The translations under genes were made by a program, and so were the position numbers. From contig VCMS01000029.1 in NCBI GenBank assembly GCA_022539475.1, positions 124,001-188,000 of the forward strand: DNA of 64,000 nt, in the 5' to 3' direction. The notes beneath the pieces were generated by a model. That model was not told the DNA's origin and searched no databases. It worked only from the letters and a program-made list of their open reading frames with translations. Below, in pieces: positions 1 to 9,136 of the stretch (positions are counted from its first letter, which is position 1; each line of letters opens with the position of its first letter). The stretch comes from Gracilaria domingensis (Eukaryota > Rhodophyta > Florideophyceae > Gracilariales > Gracilariaceae).

Positions 1-393
1 AGACATCGATTCGTCTAGGTTTATCAATCTCATGATATAGGAACTAATAAAATATCTTTGGCACTACCTGACGTGCTTGAGACTTTCAGCCTGAAAGCTG
101 AGAGCATACTGTCCCCGAGCCGCATCTAAATGCTCCAAACCTCATGAGATACACCCCGCAATATGGGATTATTGTGGATCAACAAGGAACAACACTTCCA
201 GGATTTACCTCATAGTTATCGTATGATAAATGTATGCACGTGGATGCTTCTGTCTTCGCTCCTTAAGCAAAAGGATCTGCGTTCAGAATCGGCATCCAAC
301 GGATGCCAGCAAATTTCAAAATGGTATTGACTTGTCTAGTGTGAGAGAGAGAATGTTCGTGAGCGAGTGGGAGCATATCAATACACAAGATGT

Positions 394-515
394 TCTTCTC
401 TCTCTCTCTCTCTCTCGCTAGTACGGGCACTGCAGTCTAATTCTTAGTCTCTCCTGAAAGAAATGTTCTTTCACTAGAAAACCCAACACTTCTTCTGGCC
501 ATTTTCTGACGAAGT
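394..515 (+). repeat. Dispersed pyrimidine-tract repeat, copy 1 (diverged)
   Basis: A (TC)n run of about 24 bases is followed by a variable part and then by TCTCCTGAAAGAA, TTCTTTCACTAGAAAA, CCAACACTTCTTCTGGCCA and a TTTCTGACGAAGTC tail. The order of blocks matches the copies near 14.3, 18.4 and 30.7 kb. The TTTATGGGC box is eroded here (TACGGGCAC). Confidence 0.5.
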
Positions 516-725
516 CTGCTACGTTTATTCTTCGACGATCCTGACGGGGTAGCAAGCTTGCTATTCCTGATGCAGTCCTCAACGGGCACCATAAACCCTA
601 GTGTTCAGTATCATTAAGCATCCCCGGACGACATTTCCCAACTGCTTTCTTTCCTGTTAAGTACGTCGCAAGTGGATGTAAGCAAGGCGTATGTCCTACG
701 TACACACATGACACACACATACACA

Positions 726-812
726 GTCTCTCTCTGTTTATGGGCATTCTAGCCTAATTCCCGCTTCTCGCGAAGAAACGCTCTCTCACTAGAAAGGCAC
801 GACACAGATAAT
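726..812 (+). repeat. Dispersed pyrimidine-tract repeat, copy 2
   Basis: The blocks are TCTCTCTCT, GTTTATGGGCATTCTAGCC, a small hairpin CTTC-TCGC-GAAG, then CGCTCTCTCACTAGAAAGGC. The downstream GGGCCAC part is not clear. It is 300 bp from copy 1 in the same orientation. Confidence 0.6.
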
Positions 813-1202
813 GTTCTACACACGTGAAATTCTACACCATTCCCCCAGTTTAGCTCGCATTTTTCTAAAGCAGTCAAGAGCGGTTGGTATGCTTTCAAAA
901 CAGATGAAATGTCTTCGACACCTGCTACTGGCAGTAACTGAGCTACGGCCAAATGCCTTTTCTCATTGCAGCTATATGAGTTGCTGAAGAGACTAAGTCT
1001 ATGTAGAACAAGAGGGGCTTTTGATACCACCTATTAATGGCTTTCTGTACAACATCAGGACTATAGTTTCGACCTTTCGTCCCGTCTCAATCCAGCTTGA
1101 AATCTTCTTTTACTTATCATGGCAGACCAATAAAAAAACACAAACTCTCACGCGCAAAGTGCCTTCAACCGAGGGCACAACAGTCAGAATGTTGCGCAAT
1201 CA

Positions 1203-1241
1203 ATAGTCCACCAAGTTGCGATTCCCAACTTGGTGGACTAT
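1203..1241. repeat. Perfect 16-bp inverted repeat with 7-nt loop
   Basis: Arms at 1203-1218 (ATAGTCCACCAAGTTG) and 1226-1241 are exact reverse complements around a 7-base loop. Transcribed from either strand this would form a stable hairpin. It lies in a gene-free stretch, so its role (terminator, small-RNA precursor, mobile element remnant) is open. Confidence 0.75.
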
Positions 1242-1806
1242 ACTCAAATTCTTTTACAATGGATATTCATTTTGCGCGGTAGTTTCATATCAAGGGATGT
1301 ATGTATCGCTTTGCAAGCGGGGGAGGTGGACTTGTCTCAATGGACAAGTCACAATTTATCGCAAGCCACTTGAGATTCCAAATATCTGCAGAGCCCAGCG
1401 GCACTCGCCGACCAGAATAAGCTACAAAACGCGCACGGTGCGTCATGTACGCTAGACTTCTTCTGGGGCCTTTGAGACCTCCGTCGTCAGCGTAATCTCC
1501 GCTCTCGACGACGCATTGTGAATTGTAATATCTGTTGCTCACTTCTTGCTCTGCATCTTTCAACAAGTCTCGAATGAGAATAACGCTATTAATACACTGC
1601 GTGTACCGTTGGTACACATTGTTATTATAAACTAAGCGCAGAGTTCGTGTCCCTAACCAACACCACTCCACGGAATTCGGAGGTGTCGCACCCATCTCAG
1701 TACATACAAACCACACCCCTAAAAGCCGATGCGACAACCAAGTTACAGAGTCCGTAAGCTTGCTAAAATGCACATAGCAAATGTGCTCTGACCGCAAGCC
1801 TGTATT

Positions 1807-3072
1807 TCACGCAACATGTTTTCCATCCAAAGCGGCAATCGTCCTTGCAGCCGACTCGCGAACATCCGCGTTCCGATGCTGTCTCATCAACCTCTCCACC
1901 AAAAGCGGCATATCCCAGGCTTCCAGCATGGTTTTCCAAGCGTCCAAGTTCTTGGTAAGTAACAATTCGGCAAGATTCAACGCTCTTCTGGTGGCTCGAA
2001 CATCCTCCAGTTCGCTCAAGGATCTTCTCAAAGCATGGATGGAAGAAGGTAAGCGCTCAAACACAACGCGTGCATCCTCCAACTCCAAGATAGCATTGAG
2101 AGCAAACAAGGCCCTAGCGCGCACCACAGGAATGTCATCATTGGCAGCCATTTTCACAAGTGTGGGTACGGCACCAAGTTGCAGAGAGGCGTTCTGCACG
2201 GTGGGGTTATTCTGACAACAAGTGGCAAGCGCCCACGCGGCATTGGCACGAACGACATACTGAGGCGCACTCAAGATATGAACCAAAGGCTCCACGCCGC
2301 CGGACAAGTGCAAATCCCTTCCATTATCAATGCTGTGACAGAGCTCTTCAAGCTGCAGAAGAGAGGCAACCACCCTCGAGGCGGCAACACGAGAACCGTC
2401 CTTCAACACTTGAATGTTATCCTTCAAAACGTCCAATTCAGAATACTCTCTAAACTGTGTGTCCGGCTCCGATGGCGAATGGTCCATCTTGCCCTCACGA
2501 GAGAAGGCGGACACTTTCTCCTCCTCCAGAAGCGTCCGCTCCGAAGCAGCCACAGCCGACAGATCCGGCAATGCGCGCGCAACATGCTCAGCCCGATGAG
2601 CCGCGACGCGTTCACGCGGCACAAATTGCTCCTCTGCCGCAGCCGCCAGCGAGATAGACACGGTGGAATTATGCATACGCGACGCAGTGGTATGATTAAT
2701 CGCCCACGCAAACAGCTGGCTCACCGAGCGGAACACAAACCCATGCTGCTGCTGCTCGCGCGTTCCAGGCTCGTCCACGGGCGTGGGCGCGTCACTCGTC
2801 TGCGAGCGCGGCTGCTGAACGACGTGAACGGCGTCGTCGTCCACGTCGCGCGCCGCGGGCCGCACGCGGCCACCAGCGTGCTCATCGAGCACGTCTCTCA
2901 ACGAGCGCCTCTTATGACTGTCGGCGTCCCGCAACAAGCGGGTGGCCAGCGCGCGCTTCCCCTCCCTCTGCAGGACGCGTCGCAGAGCCGGCAGCTGCGC
3001 GGCGGCAGTCGGTCGGCCAGCCAAGAGCAGCAGCGCGACGGCGAGCGCGACGGCGCGCACGCGCGGCGTCAT
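1807..3072 (-). CDS. SIL1/HSPBP1-like Hsp70 nucleotide exchange factor
   Basis: 421 residues from ATG at 3072. The open frame extends further upstream but only from a GTG, and the chosen Met starts a clean signal peptide (MTPRVRAVALAVALLLLAG, cut near residue 26). The middle is low in complexity. From about residue 215 the sequence is made of armadillo-like helical repeats with the family pattern: an LxQLEELCHSIDNGRDL segment, GGVEPLVHIL, VRANAAWALATCCQNNP, VRARALFALNAIL. SIL1 proteins sit in the ER lumen and release ADP from BiP during protein import and folding; this is family knowledge. Length fits SIL1 (about 420-460 residues). The C-terminus KHVA is not a clear ER-retention signal. A cytosolic HspBP1/Fes1 relative would lack the signal peptide. 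The first third is strongly GC-rich, the rest is not. Confidence 0.75.
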   Translation of the reverse strand: MTPRVRAVALAVALLLLAGRPTAAAQLPALRRVLQREGKRALATRLLRDADSHKRRSLRDVLDEHAGGRVRPAARDVDDDAVHVVQQPRSQTSDAPTPVDEPGTREQQQHGFVFRSVSQLFAWAINHTTASRMHNSTVSISLAAAAEEQFVPRERVAAHRAEHVARALPDLSAVAASERTLLEEEKVSAFSREGKMDHSPSEPDTQFREYSELDVLKDNIQVLKDGSRVAASRVVASLLQLEELCHSIDNGRDLHLSGGVEPLVHILSAPQYVVRANAAWALATCCQNNPTVQNASLQLGAVPTLVKMAANDDIPVVRARALFALNAILELEDARVVFERLPSSIHALRRSLSELEDVRATRRALNLAELLLTKNLDAWKTMLEAWDMPLLVERLMRQHRNADVRESAARTIAALDGKHVA

Positions 3073-3588
3073 AGCGGAGCAGCAGAGGCGAGACAGTGTG
3101 GAAGGCGCCACAGCGCTACAAGACGCGCGCGCTGCAGGAGACGGTGGAGCGCCTCGCCGTGAGGTGGAAGTGCACATGAGCGCGCGCGAGGACATTGTGC
3201 ACATACGGCCAATGACGACAGCACACGTGGCCACGCGAGCCCACTTTCGTGTATCCGCGCGCCGAGATCGTGCACGTCGCCGCCCTTCGCCCCGCAGGCG
3301 CGCCTGACGTAAGCGCAGCGGCAGCAGCCCGTTACCGGCCCGCGGCACGTCTTCTCCCCCGGGGCGCCGCGGCAAAACCCGCATCGGCAGACAAGCCACA
3401 GTGTGGCGCCACTTTTTACTGACAACCTCCGCTGGAAATCAAATCTCTGCCCTCCCGACAAGCACGGTTTGGCAGCACAACTTTTACCACCAGCTCAATG
3501 GTGAATGTAGATAGAAAACACCAGTCCAAAACAAGCGCTCTCAAATGTGAATTAGCAGCCACCGCCTCGGCCTCCCTAACAAAAAAGC
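3073..3588. other. Spacer between transketolase and SIL1-like gene
   Basis: 516 bp. Both flanking genes read leftwards, so this holds the transketolase 3' region and the SIL1-like promoter. It is very GC-rich near 3073-3400. The SIL1 frame stays open across most of it without an ATG closer to a recognisable protein start. No defined promoter element was recognised. Confidence 0.4.
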
Positions 3589-5751
3589 TTACATAGCCTT
3601 TGCCTTCTCCACCACATTCTCGACAGTCATGCCAAAGTGCTTCTTCATGTCATCCTTTCCAGGCGCCGAGATACCAAATCCATCAATGCACACAAAGTTT
3701 TCGGCATACCTCGACCAGCCATAGCTTGTAGCGGCCTCCACCACCAGTCTCTTCGACTTGGGCACGATCGCTGGCAACACGCTATCCTTGTACGACTCAC
3801 TCTGTTCCTCAAACAGGTCCACACAAGGCGCAGAAACCACGCGAACAGTCTTACCGCTTGCTCTCAGCTCCTTCGCTGCCTCTTGCGCCAACTCAGTCTC
3901 GGATCCAGTTCCGATCAGAATCATGTCTGGGATGCCGTTATCCGAGTCGTCAGTCAACACGTACATACCCTTCTTGGCGCCCTCGAATGAGCCACCGTCC
4001 AGAATGCAAGTCTTCTGTCGCGTGTACGCCATTGTAGTAGGCGTCTTGGTGCTCTGCAGCGCAACAGAGTACGCAGCGGCAGTCTCGATCGGGTCAGCCG
4101 GGCGGAACATGTAGTGGTTGGGCATGGCTCTGAACGAAGCCAAATGCTCAATAGGCTGATGTGTGGGTCCATCCTCTCCAAGGAACACAGAGTCATGAGT
4201 GGTCACGTTGATCACACCAGTACGCGCCAGCGACGACAGACGCATGGCGCCACGAGCGTAATCGGTAAACACGAAGAAAGTAGCAGTGTACGGCCTGAGA
4301 CCGTAGCCAGACAAGTCGATACCGTTGCAAATGGCAACCATACCGTGTTCACGTACACCGAAGCGCAGGTTGCGGCCTTCAGGAGTAGCCTTCTGAAAGT
4401 CGCCAAAGCCCTTCATGATGGTAAGGTTAGAACCGGCGAGATCTGCCGATCCACCGATGAACGGTGGGTAAAGTGGCGCAATAGTGTTGAGCATGAGCTG
4501 CGAGAGCTGGCGGGTTGGCTTGGCCGGCGACTCCATGGCGGCGTCAATGAGAGCCTGGTCCACCTCAGGGGGGTACTCCTTATTGACGACAAACTTCTCA
4601 AACTGAGCTGCGAGCTCGGGGTACTTGGCCTTGTAGGCAGCAAAGGTTTCGTTCCATGATTGCTCGTAGGCGGCGCCCTCGGCCACCTTCTCACGGTAGT
4701 GATCCATCACGTTCTGCGGAACCTCGAACGGTTCGTACTTCCATCCGAGAGCCTCACGGGTGGCAGCAACCTCGTCAGTTCCGAGGGCGGCACCATGACT
4801 GTCGTGGCTGTCAGCCTTGTTCGGGGATCCGTATCCGATGATGGTGGTGACCTTGATGAGGGTAGGCTTGTCAGTGCATGCCTTCGCCTCAGCGATGGCG
4901 TTCTCAAGTGCGGCGACGTCGGTGTTGCCGCTAGGCACGTTGATGACCTGCCATCCATAGGCCTCAAAGCGCTTTCCAACATCCTCAGTAAAGGAAATGT
5001 CAGTGTGACCGTCGATGGAAATGTGGTTGTCATCGTAGATGGCAATGAGCTTTCCAAGGCCGTAGTGACCGGCCAGCGAGCAGGCCTCGCCTGAAACACC
5101 CTCCATGTTGCAGCCATCACCCAAGATGCAGTAGGTGTAGTTGTCAATGATGGAGATATCCGGCTTGTTGTACACGGCCTCCATGTGGGCCTCAGCCATG
5201 GCGATACCGACGGCGTTGCAAATACCTTGTCCGAGCGGGCCGGTGGTGACCTCGACACCTTCGGTCTCAAAGTTCTCCGGATGGCCAGGAGTGCGAGAGA
5301 GGTACTGACGGAACTGCTTGATGTCATCCATGGTAACTGAGTCGTAGCCAAACAGATACAGGAGGGCATAGAGCAACATCGATCCGTGACCGGCTGACAG
5401 CACGAAGCGATCGCGGTTGATGAAGGTCGGATTCTTGGGGTTGAAGTTCATGAACTTCTTCCACAGCACGTACGAAGCCGGGGCCATTCCCATGGGCATG
5501 CCGGGGTGTCCCGACTTTGCCTTCTCGACGGCGTCGATGGCCAGGAAGCGAATGGCGTTAATGCAATCGTCGAGAAACTGATCGCCGGTCTGCACGGCGG
5601 TGCTGGTGGACTCGTACGCCACCATGGTGGGCACGAAGCGCGCGGCGCGGGGCGCAGGCGCGCTGACGCGCGGCGCGGCCACGAAGCATGAGGAGCGAGA
5701 TTGCAGACGAGGGGCGACAGTGGCCGGGACGAACGACGAGACGAAAGCCAT
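3589..5751 (-). CDS. Transketolase, plastid-targeted
   Basis: 720 residues from ATG at 5751; the frame is open one codon further only through GTG. The enzyme moves two-carbon ketol units between sugar phosphates in the Calvin cycle and the pentose phosphate pathway, using thiamine diphosphate. Residues 1 to about 45 are Ser/Ala/Arg-rich with Phe at position 3 (MAFVSSF), typical of red algal plastid transit peptides, so action in the plastid stroma is likely. Visible landmarks are SGHPGMPMG (about 80), the thiamine diphosphate motif GDGCNMEG (about 211) ending in IYDDN, the catalytic Glu in VREHG (about 468), [14 protein letters not shown] and [14 protein letters not shown]. Mature length (about 670) is normal. 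A poly-G/poly-C tract lies 5 bp upstream of the start. It is a single exon and looks intact. Confidence 0.97.
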   Translation of the reverse strand: MAFVSSFVPATVAPRLQSRSSCFVAAPRVSAPAPRAARFVPTMVAYESTSTAVQTGDQFLDDCINAIRFLAIDAVEKAKSGHPGMPMGMAPASYVLWKKFMNFNPKNPTFINRDRFVLSAGHGSMLLYALLYLFGYDSVTMDDIKQFRQYLSRTPGHPENFETEGVEVTTGPLGQGICNAVGIAMAEAHMEAVYNKPDISIIDNYTYCILGDGCNMEGVSGEACSLAGHYGLGKLIAIYDDNHISIDGHTDISFTEDVGKRFEAYGWQVINVPSGNTDVAALENAIAEAKACTDKPTLIKVTTIIGYGSPNKADSHDSHGAALGTDEVAATREALGWKYEPFEVPQNVMDHYREKVAEGAAYEQSWNETFAAYKAKYPELAAQFEKFVVNKEYPPEVDQALIDAAMESPAKPTRQLSQLMLNTIAPLYPPFIGGSADLAGSNLTIMKGFGDFQKATPEGRNLRFGVREHGMVAICNGIDLSGYGLRPYTATFFVFTDYARGAMRLSSLARTGVINVTTHDSVFLGEDGPTHQPIEHLASFRAMPNHYMFRPADPIETAAAYSVALQSTKTPTTMAYTRQKTCILDGGSFEGAKKGMYVLTDDSDNGIPDMILIGTGSETELAQEAAKELRASGKTVRVVSAPCVDLFEEQSESYKDSVLPAIVPKSKRLVVEAATSYGWSRYAENFVCIDGFGISAPGKDDMKKHFGMTVENVVEKAKAM

Positions 5752-5756
5752 CACGA

Positions 5757-5792
5757 GGGAGGGGGGGGGGGGGGGGGGGTGGGGGCGGGGGG
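5757..5792. repeat. Poly-G (poly-C in mRNA) tract before transketolase start
   Basis: On the plus strand there are 19 consecutive G at 5761-5779, then T, GGGGG, C, GGGGGG. In the transketolase transcript this would be a C-rich tract ending about 5 bases before the ATG. The exact run length may be unreliable because such tracts are hard to sequence. It lies in the 314-bp spacer (5752-6065) between the AAA+ gene and transketolase; nothing else was seen in that spacer. Confidence 0.7.
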
Positions 5793-6065
5793 AAAGAGCT
5801 ATTCACCGAGACGAGCTACGCGAACGTGGGAGACCGACGGCGACGGGACGCGAGTCGGGGGCGGCGCTGCTTAACAAAACAGCCGGCAGACACGCGAGCA
5901 GCTCGCGACGGTTGCGCACGAGTTGTGGTTGCGCATTGATGGCTGCGGCAGCGCGCCGTACGCACGCCGAGCTCAGTGCGCGCCGTCCACGAACGCGCGC
6001 CACGTTGCCACGCCGCGCGCAACGGCGCGTAGATTCGCATCTGCCTATACATCCGCCGCGCGTTT

Positions 6066-7730
6066 CTACTGCACAGCTGCCGCGCCGCTGACGTCGCCCT
6101 CGCGCGCGCGCGCGCGCCGCGCGTTTCGACGACGCAGCGCCGCGGCCAGGTGCCGCACGTGCGCGGCCGACGGCGCGGCGCCGCTCTCCGCCAGCCGCCG
6201 CTGCGCGGCCGTCGGCGCCACGCCGAGCCGCGCGCACGCGGCGCGGAAGATGGCGCGCCGCGCCGCGGCGTCCGGCGGCCGCACGCCGATGTGCACGTCC
6301 AGCCGCCCGGCGCGCCGCAGCGCGGCGTCCACCAGCCGCGCGTCGCGCGTGGTGGCGATCACCAGCAGCGGCGCGCGCAGCCGCGCGCTCGCCACGCCGT
6401 CCAGCTCCACCAGCAGCGTGCTCAGCAGCCGGTTGAACGCGCCGCCGCTGCTCGACGACGACGCCGCCGCCGCGCCGCGCCGGCTCGGCGCGAGGCTGTC
6501 CACGTTTTCCAGCACCAGCAGGCAGGGCGCCAGCGTGCGCGCCAGCCAGAACACGTGACGCATCTTACCTTCTGCCTCGCCCACGACGCTGCTCACCACG
6601 GAGGTGCTATCCACCACCAGCACGTTCACGCTGTCCGCTGTCATCGTGCCGCACGCTTGCTTCAGCAGCGCTGTCTTCCCGCAGCCGCTGGGCCCGTGGA
6701 TCAGCACGCCGCGGAACGTCCCGATCGCGTGCAGCGCGCGCGCGCTTTGCTGCGCTCCCTCGTGCACCAGCGCGCTGCTGTCGCCGAAAACTGACCGTAA
6801 GCAATCCTTGAGATATTTCACTGCTGTCTCCAGTCCATGTAACACCGCGTCTTCTTCCTGTCTGCTGCCACGGCCCATATTGCGCACGTGCAGCGTATCG
6901 CGAACTATCTCGTTGTTAGCCGCCAATAATGACGGTCGTACTGCCGACACCGTCTTCCTGAATTCCTCTCGGCTTGTCAGCTTGTCCTTAGTTTCGCCGC
7001 TCCCGCTTGTAGTTTCTTCGCCTTCGATATTGCTTCCATCGCGTGTGATCCCATCCTCGAGACGCCACAGAAGCGACATCATGTCCGCCAGCATGAAGCC
7101 CGGAGTCACGCTCGCCATATTTATCGCCTCGTTTCTGCGGCCTTCCACGTCTGTGCCTCCTCCCCACATGCGTAGCATCCATTGACGACATAGTTCTGTC
7201 CTATCATCGAACGAAAGCGCGCTTAAGCCAACTGTACACCCTAGCTTTCCTCGTCGAACAAGCAACCGGTGCACATCACTCAGCGCACAACAAGTCGTCA
7301 GCAGCAACACCGACCGCGACTTATCTTCCCTCAATTCCTCTAGAGCGTCGCTTAGCGCTCCAATCAACCTCAACGTCCACGCTGACTTCACGCGGTTAGG
7401 CGCCCAAATGTCTATTTCGTCAATAACGATCGCCGTACGTTTCGAGCCGTGCGCCATGCATGTGCGGAAAATGTGCATGATCGTGCTCTCCACCACGCCG
7501 GAATCATCGTCTGCCAGCTGTTTGAATCCGAGTACGCGCACGTCGTAGTCATGATCTTGAGCAAATCGTCGGCAGAGTGCGCTCTTTCCACATCCGGGTG
7601 GCCCGTGGATAACGGCTGCTTTTGGGAACTGATCGGAGTGCAACACAAAGCTCCGCAGTTTCTCGTACGCTTCTTTCTGCAGCGCTGAAAGCGACCATTT
7701 TGCGCTGCTTTCTCGCGCGTTAGGCTTCAT
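6066..7730 (-). CDS. Tandem AAA+ ATPase, Cdc48/Afg2-like
   Basis: 554 residues from ATG at 7730. Two AAA+ modules are visible. The first has Walker A GPPGCGKS (43-50) and Walker B IVIDEID (101-107). The second has Walker A GPSGCGKT (346-353), a Walker B position reading LLVLENVD (404-411), a sensor-1-like VIATTRD and an LRRAGRLD segment like the Arg-finger region of the family. In module 2 the usual Asp-Glu of Walker B is Glu-Asn, so hydrolysis there may be weak or lost. The protein is short against Cdc48 or Afg2 (about 780-800) and lacks a recognisable N-terminal substrate domain. Family members use ATP to unfold or extract proteins; the target here is unknown. The C-terminal third is extremely GC-rich and Ala/Arg-rich. 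A Pex1/Pex6-like relative is possible. Confidence 0.65.
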   Translation of the reverse strand: MKPNARESSAKWSLSALQKEAYEKLRSFVLHSDQFPKAAVIHGPPGCGKSALCRRFAQDHDYDVRVLGFKQLADDDSGVVESTIMHIFRTCMAHGSKRTAIVIDEIDIWAPNRVKSAWTLRLIGALSDALEELREDKSRSVLLLTTCCALSDVHRLLVRRGKLGCTVGLSALSFDDRTELCRQWMLRMWGGGTDVEGRRNEAINMASVTPGFMLADMMSLLWRLEDGITRDGSNIEGEETTSGSGETKDKLTSREEFRKTVSAVRPSLLAANNEIVRDTLHVRNMGRGSRQEEDAVLHGLETAVKYLKDCLRSVFGDSSALVHEGAQQSARALHAIGTFRGVLIHGPSGCGKTALLKQACGTMTADSVNVLVVDSTSVVSSVVGEAEGKMRHVFWLARTLAPCLLVLENVDSLAPSRRGAAAASSSSSGGAFNRLLSTLLVELDGVASARLRAPLLVIATTRDARLVDAALRRAGRLDVHIGVRPPDAAARRAIFRAACARLGVAPTAAQRRLAESGAAPSAAHVRHLAAALRRRNARRARAREGDVSGAAAVQ

Positions 7731-9136
7731 CTTGCGCGCGATCTTCCTCTAGTCTCGTACCACCAGAATCAGGGCAAAGGCCGTGAAGTGGAAACTCATC
7801 AGCTAAAGTATAGTCCTTTTTCGAAATTCGTGGCGTCGGTCAGCCTTCCTTTCTTTCGCTCTGTCCATCAACTCGGCGATTGGCGTGGTTGCGTATACTC
7901 GTCCATCATACACAGTAGTTCACTTCCAGAAAATGATGGCCGCTTCTACCTCCGTGGAAAGAAGGATAATCTCGACTCGTGGCATCTACAGGAACTCAAC
8001 CAAAGGCAACGAACGCACCAAAGTTGGATCCAAGTTGGTCTTGATGTGGATCAACTCTGTATAAGGTACAAGGGTAGTTCATTTCTCTTTCGACCAATCC
8101 AAGATAAGGTCGCCTTATGTCACGCAGCGCGAATGCACACCCAACAAACTGCAAAAAAACGCCAAAAAAAGCTCAAAGATTGCAAAACTGTTTCGCGCTA
8201 CCAGTGGACCCCTTTACACAGTGCACCCCCCTGTCAAGCGACCAAAAGTGCACTACAGGGAGTGTGCACTGAACAAAGATGACGATTGTTTTACTTCCAC
8301 ATCTCATTCAGGCTCGTCTGCCGAAAGCCCTTCGTTATATGGGTTTGAGAGACTCTCTGCCGCTCACGCTGATGTACACGTGTTCCACGTAGGCAGGTTC
8401 GTGTCTCGACATAAATGGTGCACTGAAAGGAGCGTGCATTGTTAAAAGGGTGCACTATACGGAGCATACTCCTCTGTACTAGTTTTGGCCGGCTACCCTT
8501 GCAAATTGCAATCGACTTGGATGGCTTGTCATTGACTAGCCTTCCAGGTCGATTGACAAAGGCGACTTCCAAAGTCACGAAGGGGTTGAGGTCTCCGTTG
8601 CACAGCCATTATGCTGTATTTCGAAAAGGCGCTTGCCGCATCTCCATTTAACAACTTTGGTGCCAATCGCCACCACACATAGTGCCGAAGGCGTTGTACA
8701 ATTCTGTGTCGTTTCTATGGTTTCTTTACCCTTTCTGTACAGTTGTGGAGATTGACGTGGGCCGTCTCTGCGAGAGGCGTCGGCACCAAAGCATGGCGCG
8801 ATTAGTACGTTGAGCTGGAAGGAGGACGCAGAGCAAAACAAGACATGGTGAGCACAAGGCTAGGCAACGCGTGAGGCACTTCCATCGTTTGTCTACTCGT
8901 CATCTGCATTGGGAGGCTTGTATAGCACTGACATATACCCGTTCGCTTGACTAGCTGCTGAGTTCACCTTGTCTATGTGTCCCTGCGCAAAAGCCGCTGC
9001 TCACGACGAAGCCACTTTTATTCAATACACACACTCATGGCCGAGTCTGTGTTGTACTTGTTCGTTGCGCTGTGCTTGATATTGTCCTCATTCATCAATT
9101 ATGCTCGTAGAACAGTACCGGAAAACAGAGATGCGC
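7731..9136. other. Spacer with no recognised gene
   Basis: A 164-codon plus-strand frame (7788-8282) starts at GTG and shows no domain or compositional sign of coding. The notable content is a motif repeated three times at 8248-8471 (separate entry). The promoter of the AAA+ gene should lie at the left end. Confidence 0.4.
8248..8471 (+). repeat. Three copies of a GTGCACT..GGAG..TGCA motif
   Basis: Copies at 8248-8271, 8418-8441 and 8450-8471 share the pattern GTGCACTRWAHGGAGYRTRC. The first is GTGCACTACAGGGAGTGTGC followed by ACTG. Each has TGCAC/GTGCA half-sites, so each is partly palindromic. They lie 0.5-0.7 kb upstream of the AAA+ ATPase start. They could be protein-binding sites or a decayed local repeat. 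Confidence 0.5.

Larger units (their letters stand above)
1..1806. other. Gene-poor spacer with repeats
   Basis: No convincing gene was seen. The stretch holds two copies of the dispersed pyrimidine-tract repeat and one perfect fold-back, listed separately. A 170-codon open frame on the minus strand (1285-1797) begins at TTG directly after the stop of the SIL1-like gene; it has no recognised domain and is treated as chance. Confidence 0.5.

Noticed and set aside
749-1030. 93-codon minus-strand open frame
   Set aside because: Its C-terminal half is the dispersed pyrimidine-tract repeat read in reverse.
2179-3162. 327-codon plus-strand open frame opposite the SIL1-like gene
   Set aside because: Antisense shadow in GC-rich sequence, Arg/His/Gln-rich, no domain.
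1807-3399. 530-codon version of the SIL1-like gene
   Set aside because: The extra 109 codons begin at GTG, are Arg/Cys-rich like random GC-rich DNA, and would bury the signal peptide.
7788-8282. 164-codon plus-strand open frame
   Set aside because: Starts at GTG, has no domain, low-complexity Lys/Gln run only, and overlaps the promoter side of the AAA+ gene.
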